Origin: Hyperoodon ampullatus | Taxonomy: Eukaryota > Chordata > Mammalia > Artiodactyla > Ziphiidae | NCBI GenBank assembly: GCA_949752795.1 | Contig: CATKHW010000293.1 | Location: 868,001-932,000 of the forward strand | Direction: 5' to 3' | DNA length: 64,000 nt | Shown: positions 1-8,695 of the stretch, in pieces | Layout: each line of letters begins with the position of its first letter | Numbering within the stretch: the first letter of the stretch is position 1 | Translations under genes and position numbers: made by a program | Notes under the pieces: generated by a model | Database searches by the model: none | What the model was told of the DNA's origin: nothing | The model's input: only the letters and a program-made list of their open reading frames with translations

Positions 1-519
1 CCCAGAAAATATAAACATGGTTCAAAAAATTGTGGTACTTACGTACGATGGAATATCCCTCAGCCATGAAATCAATGTCATAAGACCAGTAGCAGCAAAA
101 TGGGTGGATTCAGGTACGATGATTCTAAGTGAAATAAGTCACACAGAAAAAGAAACTTATCATAAGATATCACTTATGAAGATCCTGTAAACATGGCTAC
201 ACTTGAACTGAGTTAGGAAAGAGAACAGTGTCTCACATTTAGAAAACACTCTTATACCTGCTTAAGGGGGAAGGAGAGGTGGGGTGATGCATAAAACCAG
301 AGTTTGATATAAGCACAAGTACCGTTCCAAAAACCAACTATGGAATAGACAAGACCTCAACCGTCCTCAGTGAAAGGGACTCAAAACCCCATATTTCCCG
401 CAGAGGAAAATATCTGACTAGTAAGAATCTTAAAACCTATGTATTGATATGTCTCCGTAAGGGAATCAAGTGTGTCTAGACTGGCATAAACATGGCAGCG
501 AGAATCAGCTCAAACCCAC

Positions 520-529
520 TATAAAAAGG
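520..529 (+). promoter_or_regulatory. TATA-like TATAAAAAGG (representative, copy 1)
   Basis: A strong match to a TATA box at the place where the L1 polyadenylation region would be, just before the A-rich tract. It recurs in every copy; copies 34 and 35 have CAGTATAAAA before it. There is no other promoter evidence, so this is only a motif. Confidence 0.25.
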
Positions 530-535
530 AATTTC

Positions 536-553
536 AAAAACAAAACAAAAAAA
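536..553 (+). repeat. A-rich tract, likely L1 poly(A) remnant (representative, copy 1)
   Basis: An 18-bp run of A broken by C at the junction between L1-like and unassigned DNA. It is on the strand and at the position expected for an L1 tail. One base shorter in copy 5. Confidence 0.65.
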
Positions 554-1079
554 CTGGGAAATTCTTTACAATTCCTTCAGGGTCTCTGATGAAAGCTGGA
601 ATGACCCTATCTACAATGACAGCTGGATGTGGCATAAGGAGGGACACTTGGGACTGAGACGATTGGTGAGATTGGGTGAGCAAATGCAGACCCTTTAAAG
701 CAATAATGCATGGCACCCATTCCATGGGTCCCAACTCTCCAGGTTGAAGGGAATATTACTACAGCTATAACATGTGCGGGAAACCTAGAGAACGGACACA
801 CTGTGAATACGAAAGGTTTCTAAAACTCAACGAATAGTGCCTCTCCTGGTGTTCCGGTTTGACTTTCCGTCTGCTTTACTATCAACCTCCCAACTTGGAG
901 AGACAGCCCCTTTAACCTCTTGGTTCGCACAGTTTGCCAATTTGGCAGAAGATGAAAGGGAAGAGGGAGAACCAATGAGAGAGTAGCTGTTAGGCATTTG
1001 GACGGGCACATATCACTGTAATTTCCCGGCAGGAAGAAGAATTAACCAAAGTCTCAGCCACCCACCGGAAAACAGTATA
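554..1079. other. Monomer segment of unassigned origin (representative, copy 1)
   Basis: About 526 bp between the A-rich L1 tail remnant and the resumed L1-like DNA. I recognise no element, RNA gene or protein family on either strand. It is present once per monomer and as conserved between copies as the L1-derived part. No frame here exceeds about 66 codons in most copies. It could be a diverged L1 portion, another retroelement, or host DNA captured when the founding monomer formed. Confidence 0.6.
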
Positions 1080-1326
1080 GGTCCTGAACCAAAATTTTGG
1101 ACTTGCGGTCAGCTCACCAAAAACGAGTTGAAAAATGGAGCTCAGGGGCACAGCAATTCACAAACTGGCCGAGTAATAAAGGACAACTATCGTCCAAAAA
1201 TCTGTTGAGGGAAGGCAACGAGGCAGACTTGAAAGCGAGGCAGAATAGCAGGAAACAGATTTCAAGAGGTACGTTGGAATCGCCTTTAAAGCACAGGAAG
1301 CGGGGCACAACTTCGACAATGATGCA
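1080..1326 (+). mobile_element. Probable L1 ORF2-derived segment, weaker part (representative, copy 1)
   Basis: Co-linear but diverged resemblance to L1 ORF2 DNA just upstream of the palindrome. Examples are ACTTGCGGTCAGCTCACC (1102) and ATAAAGGACAACTATCGTCC (1176), which match the CTTTTGCACAGCAAAGGAAA and GATAAAGGACTAATATCC blocks of the family. The order is right for an L1 running into the stronger segment after the palindrome. Similarity is modest and could be overcalled at the left edge. Confidence 0.55.
1269..1285 (+). other. Weak CENP-B-box-like motif (representative, copy 1)
   Basis: GTACGTTGGAATCGCCT matches the canonical 17-bp CENP-B box at 11 positions, and 6 of the 9 bases usually held essential. 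It lacks the second T of TTCG and the last two G of CGGG, so binding is unlikely as it stands. Copies 9 and 13 (ACATTGG) and copy 7 (AATCACC) are further degraded. Confidence 0.15.
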
Positions 1327-1400
1327 CTTGGCCAAAAAGGGCGTATGCGTTTTCTCCTGAATATATTCAGGAGAAAACGCATACGCCCTTTTTGGCCAAG
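1327..1400. repeat. Perfect 74-bp palindrome, 37-bp arms, no spacer (representative, copy 1)
   Basis: The left arm starts CTTGGCCAAAAAGGGCGTAT and ends CTCCTGAATA. The right arm, TATTCAGGAG to TTTTTGGCCAAG, is its exact reverse complement. The symmetry centre is between 1363 and 1364, inside TGAATATATTCA. The bases just outside (A before, C after) do not pair, so the symmetry ends sharply. Found in 33 of 36 copies covering the site; 23 are perfect, nine have one mismatch and copy 23 has three. It could extrude as a cruciform in DNA or fold as a stem of about 35 bp in RNA. Confidence 0.97.
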
Positions 1401-1414
1401 CAAGCAAGCGGGCA

Positions 1415-1422
1415 ATGCAAAT
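1415..1422 (+). promoter_or_regulatory. Octamer motif ATGCAAAT (representative, copy 1)
   Basis: An exact POU/Oct octamer 14 bp past the palindrome, present at the equivalent place in every copy that covers it, including the three palindrome-deletion copies. It coincides with an L1-derived ATGCAAATC, so ancestry explains its presence. Binding is untested. Confidence 0.4.
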
Positions 1423-1647
1423 CTGCACTACAAAGAAGTATCACTTCCCACCGGTCAAAAGGGATATCCACAAAATGTGCAAGAACAAGAAAGGCAAGAC
1501 AGGCCCTGGAGAACAGGGAGCCTTGTTATGCTGATGGGCGGGATGTAAATTGCCAACAGCCTCTCTGGAGGAGTGCATTATGTTCCCTAAAACAAGTAAA
1601 GAACAGAGCTATAGAGCCAAGGGCACTACCAGTCTAGGGAATATACC

Positions 1648-1929
1648 TTGGGAAAACTGAAAATCAATAAGACAGAGCCACCCCAAAATTTAGGGCTGCA
1701 CTGCATACAAGGACCTCAACTTGGATACACCTTAAGTATCCCAGAAAATATAAACATGGTTCAAAAAATTGTGGTACTTACGTACGATGGAATATCCCTC
1801 AGCCATGAAATCAATGTCATAAGACCAGTAGCAGCAAAATGGGTGGATTCAGGTACGATGATTCTAAGTGAAATAAGTCACACAGAAAAAGAAACTTATC
1901 ATAAGATATCACTTATGAAGATCCTGTAA
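1648..1929 (+). pseudogene. Residual open frame from the L1 3' end, 93 codons (representative)
   Basis: An open frame running to a TAA stop in every copy. Its first codon is TTG; the first ATG is at 1756, leaving 57 codons. The end, including MILSEISHTEKETYHKISL, resembles the in-frame carboxyl end of L1 ORF2-type sequence (compare SEVSQTEK-type motifs). Differences between copies are mostly amino-acid changing: about 13 distinct replacement changes against about 4-5 silent ones by eye. That looks neutral, so openness reflects low divergence and not coding function. The catalytic reverse transcriptase core is absent. Confidence 0.6.
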
Positions 1930-3478
1930 ACATGGCTACACTTGAACTGAGTTAGGAAAGAGAACAGTGTCTCACATTTAGAAAACACTCTTATACCTGC
2001 TTAAGGGGGAAGGAGAGGTGGGGTGATGCATAAAACCAGAGTTTGATATAAGCACAGGTACCGTTCCAAAAACCAACTATGGAATAGACAAGACCTACAC
2101 CTTCCTCAGTGAAAGGGAATCAAAACCCCATATTTCCCGCCGAGGCATATATCTGACTAGTAAGAATCTTAAAACCTATGTATTGATATGTCTCCGTAAG
2201 GGAATCAAGTGTGTCTAGACTGGCATAAACATGGCAGCGAGAATCAGCTCAAACCCACTATAAAAAGGAATTTCAAAAACAAAACAAAAAAACTGGGAAA
2301 TTATTTACAATTCCTTCAGGGTCTCTGATGAAACCTGGAATGACCCTATCTACAACGACAGCTGGATGTGGCATAAGGAGGGACACTTGGGACTGAGACG
2401 ATTGGTGAGATTGGGTGAGCAAATGCAGACCCTTTAAAGCAATAATGCATGGCACCCATTCCATGGGTCCGAACTCTCCAGGTTGAAGGGAATATTACTA
2501 CAGCTATAACATGTGCGGGAAACCTAGAGAACGGACACACTGTGAATACGAAAGGTTTCTAAAACTCAACGAATAGTCCCTCTCCTGGTGCTCCGGTTTG
2601 ACTTTCCGTCTGCTTTACTATCAACCTCCCAACTTGGAGAGACAGCCCCTTTAACCTCTTGGTTCGCACAGGTTGCCAATTTGGCAGAGGATGAAAGGGA
2701 AGAGGGAGAACCAATGAGAGAGTAGCTGTTAGGCATTTGGACGGGCACATATCACTGTAATTTCCCGGCAGGAAGAAGAATTAAACAAATTCTCAGCCAC
2801 ACACCGGGAACCAGTATAGGTCCTGAACCAAAATTTTGGACTTGCGGTCAGCTCACCAAAAACGAGTTGAAAAATGGAGCTCAGGGGCACAGCAATTCAC
2901 AAACTGGCCGAGTAATAAAGGACAACTATCGTCCAAAAATCTGTTGAGGGAAGGCAACGAGGCAGACTTGAAAGCGAGGCAGAATAGCAGGAAACAGATT
3001 TCAAGAGGTACGTTGGAATCGCCTTTAAAGCACAGGAAGAGGGGCACAACTTCGACAATGATGCACTTGGACAAAAAGGGCGTATGCGTTTTCTCCTGAA
3101 TATATTCAGGAGAAAACGCATACGCCCTTTTTGGCCAAGCAAGCAAGTGGGCAATGCAAATCTGCACTACAAAGAAGTATCACTTCCCACCGGTCAAAAG
3201 GGACATCCACAAAATCTGTAAGAACAAGAAAGGCAAGACAGGCCCTGGAGAACAGGGAGCCTTGTTATGCTGATGGGCGGGATGTAAATTGACAACAGCC
3301 TCTCTGGAGGAGTGCATTCTGTTCCCTAAAACAAGTAAAGAACAGAGCTACAGAGCCAAGGGCACTACCAGTCTAGGGAATATACCTTGGGAAAACTGAA
3401 AATCAATAAGACAGAGCCACCCCAAAATTTAGGGCTGCACTGCATACAAGGACCTCAACTTGGATACACCTTAAGTAT
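1740..3478 (+). repeat. Satellite monomer 2
   Basis: The palindrome at 3066-3139 has one left-arm mismatch (C to A, 3071). The variants CGAGGCATAT (2141) and AAAATCTGTA (3211) are shared with copy 4. Confidence 0.95.
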
Positions 3479-5217
3479 CCCAGAAAATATAAACATGGTT
3501 CAAAAAATTGTGGTACTTACGTACGATGGAATATCCCTCAGCCATGAAATCAATGTCATAAGACCAGTAGCAGCAAAATGGGTGGATTCAGGTACGATGA
3601 TTCTAAGTGAAATAAGTCACACAGAAAAAGAAACTTATCATAAGATATCACTTATGAAGATCCTGTAAACATGGCTACACTTGAACTGAGTTAGGAAAGA
3701 GAACAGTGTCTCACATTTAGAAAACACTCTTATACCTGCTTAAGGGGGAAGGAGAGGTGGGGTGATGCATAAAACCAGAGTTTGATATAAGCACAGGTAC
3801 CGTTCCAAAAACCAACTATGGAATAGACAAGACCTACACCTTCCTCAGTGAAAGGGACTCAAAACCCCATATTTCCCGCAGAGGAAAATATCTGACTAGT
3901 AAGAATCTTTAAACCTATGTATTGATATGTCTCCGTAAGGGAAACAAGTGTGTCTAGACTGGCATAAACATGGCAGCGAGAATCAGCTCAAACCCACTAT
4001 AAAAAGGAATTTCAAAAACAAAACAAAAAAACTGGGAAATTCTTTACGATTCCTTCAGGGTCTCTGATGAAAGCTGGAATGACCCTATCTACAACGACAG
4101 CTGGATGTGGCATAAGGAGGGACACTTGGGACTGAGACGATTGGTGAGATTGGGTGAGCAAATGCAGACCCTTGAAAGCAATAATGCATGGCACCCATTC
4201 CATGGGTCCGAACTCTCCAGGTTGAAGGGAATATTACTACAGCTATAACATGTGCGGGAAACCTAGAGAACGGACACACTGTGAATACGAAAGGTTTCTA
4301 AAACTCAACGAATAGTCCCTCTCCTGGTGCTCTGGTTTGACTTTCCGTCTGCTTTACTATCAACCTCCCAACTTGGAGAGACAGCCCCTTTAACCTCTTG
4401 GTTCGCACAGGTTGCCAATTTGGCAGAGGATGAAAGGGAAGAGGGAGAACCAATGAGAGAGTAGCTGTTAGGCATTTGGACGGGCACATATCACTGTAAT
4501 TTCCCGGCTAGAAGAAGAATTAACCAAATTCTCAGCCACCCACCGGGAACCAGTATAGGTCCTGAACCAAAATTTTGGACTTGCGGTCAGCTCACCAAAA
4601 ACGAGTTGAAAAATGGAGCTCAGGGGCACAGCAATTCACAAACTGGCCGAGTAATAAAGGACAACTATCGTCCAAAAATCTGTTGAGGGAAGGCAACGAG
4701 GCGGACTTGAAAGCGAGGCAGAATAGCAGGAAACAGATTTCAAGAGGTACGTTGGAATCGCCTTTAAAGCACAGGAAGAGGGGCACAACTTCGACAATGA
4801 TGCACTTGGCCAAAAAGGGCGTATGCGTTTTCTCCTGAATATATTCAGGAGAAAACGCATACGCCCTTTTTGGCCAAGCAAGCAAGCGGGCAATGCAAAT
4901 CTGCACTACAAAGAAGTATCACTTCCCACCTGTGAAAAGGAACATCCACAAAATGTGTAAGAACAAGAAAGGCAAGACAGGCCCTGGAGAACAGGGAGCC
5001 TTGTTATGCTGATGGGCGGGATGTAAATTGCCAACTGCCTCTCTGGAGGAGTGCATTCTGTTCCCTAAAACAAGTAAAGAACAGAGCTACAGAGCCAAGG
5101 GAACTACCAGTCTAGGGAATATACCTTGGGAAAACTGAATATCAATAAGACAGAGCCACCCCAAAATTTAGGGCTGCACTGCATACAAGGACCTCAACTT
5201 GGATACACCTTAAGTAT
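3479..5217 (+). repeat. Satellite monomer 3
   Basis: Perfect palindrome at 4805-4878. The variant CACCTGTGAAAAGG (near 4927) is shared with copy 5. CTTGAAAGC near 4171 is private. Confidence 0.95.
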
Positions 5218-6957
5218 CCCAGAAAATATAAACATGGTTCAAAAAATTGTGGTACTTACGTACGATGGAATATCCCTCAGCCATGAAATCAATGTCATAA
5301 GACCAGTAGCAGCAAAAAGGGTGGATTCAGGTACGATGATTCTAAGTGAAATAAGTCACACAGAAAAAGAAACTTATCATAAGTTATCACTTATGAAGAT
5401 CCTGTAAACATGGCTACACTTGAACTGAGTTAGGAAAGAGAACAGTGTCTCACATTTAGAAAACACTCTTATACCTGCTTAAGGGGGAAGGAGAGGTGGG
5501 GTGATGCATAAAACCAGAGTTTGATATAAGCGCAGGTACCGTTCCAAAAACCAACTATGGAATAGACAAGACCTACACCTTCCTCAGTGAAAGGGAATCA
5601 AAACCCCATATTTCCCGCCGAGGCATATATCTGACTAGTAAGAATCTTAAAACCTATGTATTGATATGTCTCCGTAAGGGAAACAAGTGTGTCTAGACTG
5701 GCATAAACATGGCAGCGAGAATCAGCTCAAACCCACTATAAAAAGGAATTTCAAAAACAAAACAAAAAAACTGGGAAATTCTTTACAATTCCTTCAGGGT
5801 CTCTGATGAAACCTGGAATGACCCTATCTACAACGACAGCTGGATGTGGCATAAGGAGGGACACTTGGGACTGAGACGATTGGTGAGATTGGGTGAGCAA
5901 ATGCAGACCCTTTAAAGCAATAATGCATGGCACCCATTCCATGGGTCCGAACTCTCCAGGTTGAAGGGAATATTACTACAGCTATAACATGTGCGGGAAA
6001 CCTAGAGAACGGACACACTGTGAATACGAAAGGTTTCTAAAACTCAACGAATAGTCCCTCTCCTGTCTGCTCCGGTTTGACTTTCCGTCTGCTTTACTAT
6101 CAACCTCCCAACTTGGAGAGACAGCCCCTTTAACCTCTTGGTTCGCACAGGTTGCCAATTTGGCAGAGGATGAAAGGGAAGAGGGAGAACCAATGAGAGA
6201 GTAGCTGTTATGCATTTGGACGGGCACATATCACTGTAATTTCCCGGCAGGAAGAAGAATTAACCAAATTCTCAGCCACACACCGGGAACCAGTATAGGT
6301 CCTGAACCAAAATTTTGGACTTGCGGTCAGCTCACCAAAAACGAGTTGAAAAATGGAGCTCAGGGGCACAGCAATTCACAAACTGGCCGAGTAATAAAGG
6401 ACAACTATCGTCCAAAAATCTGTTGAGGGAAGGCAACGAGGCAGACTTGAAAGCGAGGCAGAATAGCAGGAAACAGATTTCAAGAGGTACGTTGGAATCG
6501 CCTTTAAAGCACAGGAAGAGGGGCACAACTTCGACAATGATGCACTTGGACAAAAAGGGCGTATGCGTTTTCTCCTGAATATATTCAGGAGAAAACGCAT
6601 ACGCCCTTTTTGGCCAAGCAAGCAAGTGGGCAATGCAAATCTGCACTACAAAGAAGTATCACTTCCCACCGGTCAAAAGGGACATCCACAAAATCTGTAA
6701 GAACAAGAAAGGCAAGACAGGCCCTGGAGAACAGGGAGCCTTGTTATGCTGATGGGCGGGATGTAAATTGCCAACTGCCTCTCTGGAGGAGTGCATTCTG
6801 TTCCCTAAAACAAGTAAAGAACAGAGCTACAGAGCCAAGGGCACTACCAGTCTAGGGAATATACCTTGGGAAAACTGAAAATCAATAAGACAGAGCCACC
6901 CCAAAATTTAGGGCTGCACTGCATACAAGGACCTCAACTTGGATACACCTTAAGTAT
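5218..6957 (+). repeat. Satellite monomer 4, 1,740 bp
   Basis: One extra base near 6066 (CTCCTGTCTGCTCC instead of CTCCTGGTGCTCC). The palindrome at 6545-6618 carries the same left-arm C to A mismatch as copy 2 (6550), so that change was copied with the block. Confidence 0.95.
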
Positions 6958-8695
6958 CCCAGAAAATATAAACATGGTTCAAAAAATTGTGGTACTTACG
7001 TACGATGGAATATCCCTCAGCCATGAAATCAATGTCATAAGACCAGTAGCAGCAAAATGGGTGGATTCAGGTACGATGATTCTAAGTGAAATAAGTCACA
7101 CAGAAAAAGAAACTTATCATAAGATATCACTTATGAAGATCCTGTAAACATGGCTACACTTGAACTGAGTTAGGAAAGAGAACAGTGTCTCACATTTAGA
7201 AAACACTCTTATACCTGCTTAAGGGGGAAGGAGAGGTGGGGTGATGCATAAAGCCAGAGTTTGATATAAGCACAGGTACCGTTCCAAAAACCAACTATGG
7301 TATAGACAAGACCTACACCGTCCTCAGTGAAAGGGATTCAAAACCCCATATTTACGGCAGAGGAAAATATCTGACTAGTAAGAATCTTAAAACCTATGTA
7401 TTGATATGTCTCCGTAAGGGAATCAAGTGTGTCTAGACTGGCATAAACATGGCAGCGAGAATCAGCTCAAACCCACTATAAAAAGGAATTTCAAAAACAA
7501 ACAAAAAAACTGGGAAATTCTTAACAATTCCTTCAGGGTCTCTGATGAAAGCTGGAATGACCCTATCTACAATGACAGCTGGATGTGGCATAAGGAGGGA
7601 CACTTGGGACTGAGACGATTGGTGAGATTGGGTGAGCAAATGCAGACCCTTTAAAGCAATAATGCATGGCACCCGTTCCATGGGTCCCAACTCTCCAGGT
7701 TGAAGGGAATATTACTACAGCTATAACATGTGCGGGAAACCTAGAGAACGGACACACTGTGAATACTAAAGGTTTCTAAAACTCAAGGAATAGTCCCTCT
7801 CCTGGTGCTCCGGTTTGACTTTCCGTCTGCTTTACTATCAACCTCCCAACTTGGAGAGACAGCCCCTTTAACCTCTTGGTTCGCACAGGTTGCCAATTTG
7901 GCAGAGGATGAAAGGGAAGAGGGAGAACCAATGAGAGAGTAGCTGTTAGGCATTTGGACGGGCACATATCACTGTAATTTCCCGGCAGGAAGAAGAATTA
8001 AGCAAATTCTCAGCCACCCACCGGGAACCAGTATAGGTCCTGAACCAAAATTTTGGACTTGCGGTCAGCTCACCAAAAACGAGTTGAAAAATGGAGCTCA
8101 GGGGCACAGCAATTCACAAACTGGCCGAGTAATAAAGGACAACTATCGTCCAAAAATCTGTTGAGGGAAGGCAACGAGGCGGACTTGAAAGCGAGGCAGA
8201 ATAGCAGGAAACAGATTTCAAGAGGTACGTTGGAATCGCCTTTAAAGCACAGGAAGAGGGGCACAACTTCGACAATGATGCACTTGGCCAAAAAGGGCGT
8301 ATGCGTTTTCTCCTGAATATATTCAGGAGAAAACGCATACGCCCTTTTTGGCCAAGCAAGCAAGCGGGCAATGCAAATCTGCACTACAAAGAAGTATCAC
8401 TTCCCACCTGTGAAAAGGAACATCCACAAAATGTGTAAGAACAAGAAAGGCAAGACAGGCCCTGGAGAACAGGGAGCCTTGTTATGCTGATGGGCGGGAT
8501 GTAAATTGCCAACTGCCTCTCTGGAGGAGTGCATTCTGTTCCCTAAAACAAGTAAAGAACAGAGCTACAGAGCCGAGGGCACTACCAGTCTAGGGAATAT
8601 ACCTTGGGAAAACTGAAAATCAATAAGACAGAGCCACCCCAAAATTTAGGGCTGCACTGCATACAAGGACCTCAACTTGGATACACCTTAAGTAT
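6958..8695 (+). repeat. Satellite monomer 5, 1,738 bp
   Basis: One A is missing from the A-rich tract near 7500. Perfect palindrome at 8283-8356. ATAAAGCCAGAG near 7249 is shared with copies 9 and 13. Confidence 0.95.

Larger units (their letters stand above)
1..1739 (+). repeat. Satellite monomer 1
   Basis: Perfect palindrome at 1327-1400 and octamer ATGCAAAT at 1415-1422. It carries several private variants, for example GTGCCTCTCCTGGTGTTCC near 837 and AGGAAGCGGGG near 1296, and is one of the more distinct copies. Confidence 0.95.
1415..2292 (+). mobile_element. L1 3'-end-derived segment, clear part (representative, copies 1-2)
   Basis: This stretch follows, in order, the 3' end of a cetartiodactyl L1 as I recall it. 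It opens with ATGCAAATC and the TATCACYTC block (1440s), then CTGATGGGCGGGATGTAAAT (1531), the ATATACCTTGGGAAAACTG block (1641), GTGGTACTTACGTACGATGG (1771) and AAGTGAAATAAGTCACACAG (1866). It ends with a CCACTATAAAAAGG region and an A-rich tract (2275-2292) where an L1 polyadenylation site and tail would lie. The same segment recurs in every copy. I recall a 1998 report (Kapitonov, Holmquist, Jurka) naming L1 as a basic unit of cetacean satellites. Identity was judged by eye and not computed. Confidence 0.85.

Noticed and set aside
554..1079. Retroviral or LTR origin of the unassigned segment
   Set aside because: I saw no LTR ends, primer-binding site, polypurine tract or conserved protein motif on either strand.
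1097..1360. Recurring 87-codon plus-strand frame
   Set aside because: No family match. It overlaps the minus-strand frame and the palindrome left arm and starts from a non-ATG codon. Not a gene.
1327..1400. Bacterial-type intrinsic terminator or phage attachment site
   Set aside because: The hairpin and T-run resemble one, but the context is a eukaryotic satellite with L1 and SINE DNA, and the T-run is inside the stem.
1114..1428. Recurring 104-codon minus-strand frame in most copies
   Set aside because: It crosses the palindrome and L1-derived DNA, has no recognisable domain, and is broken or shortened in copies 13, 22, 24, 27 and 28 without compensation. It is a by-product of low divergence.
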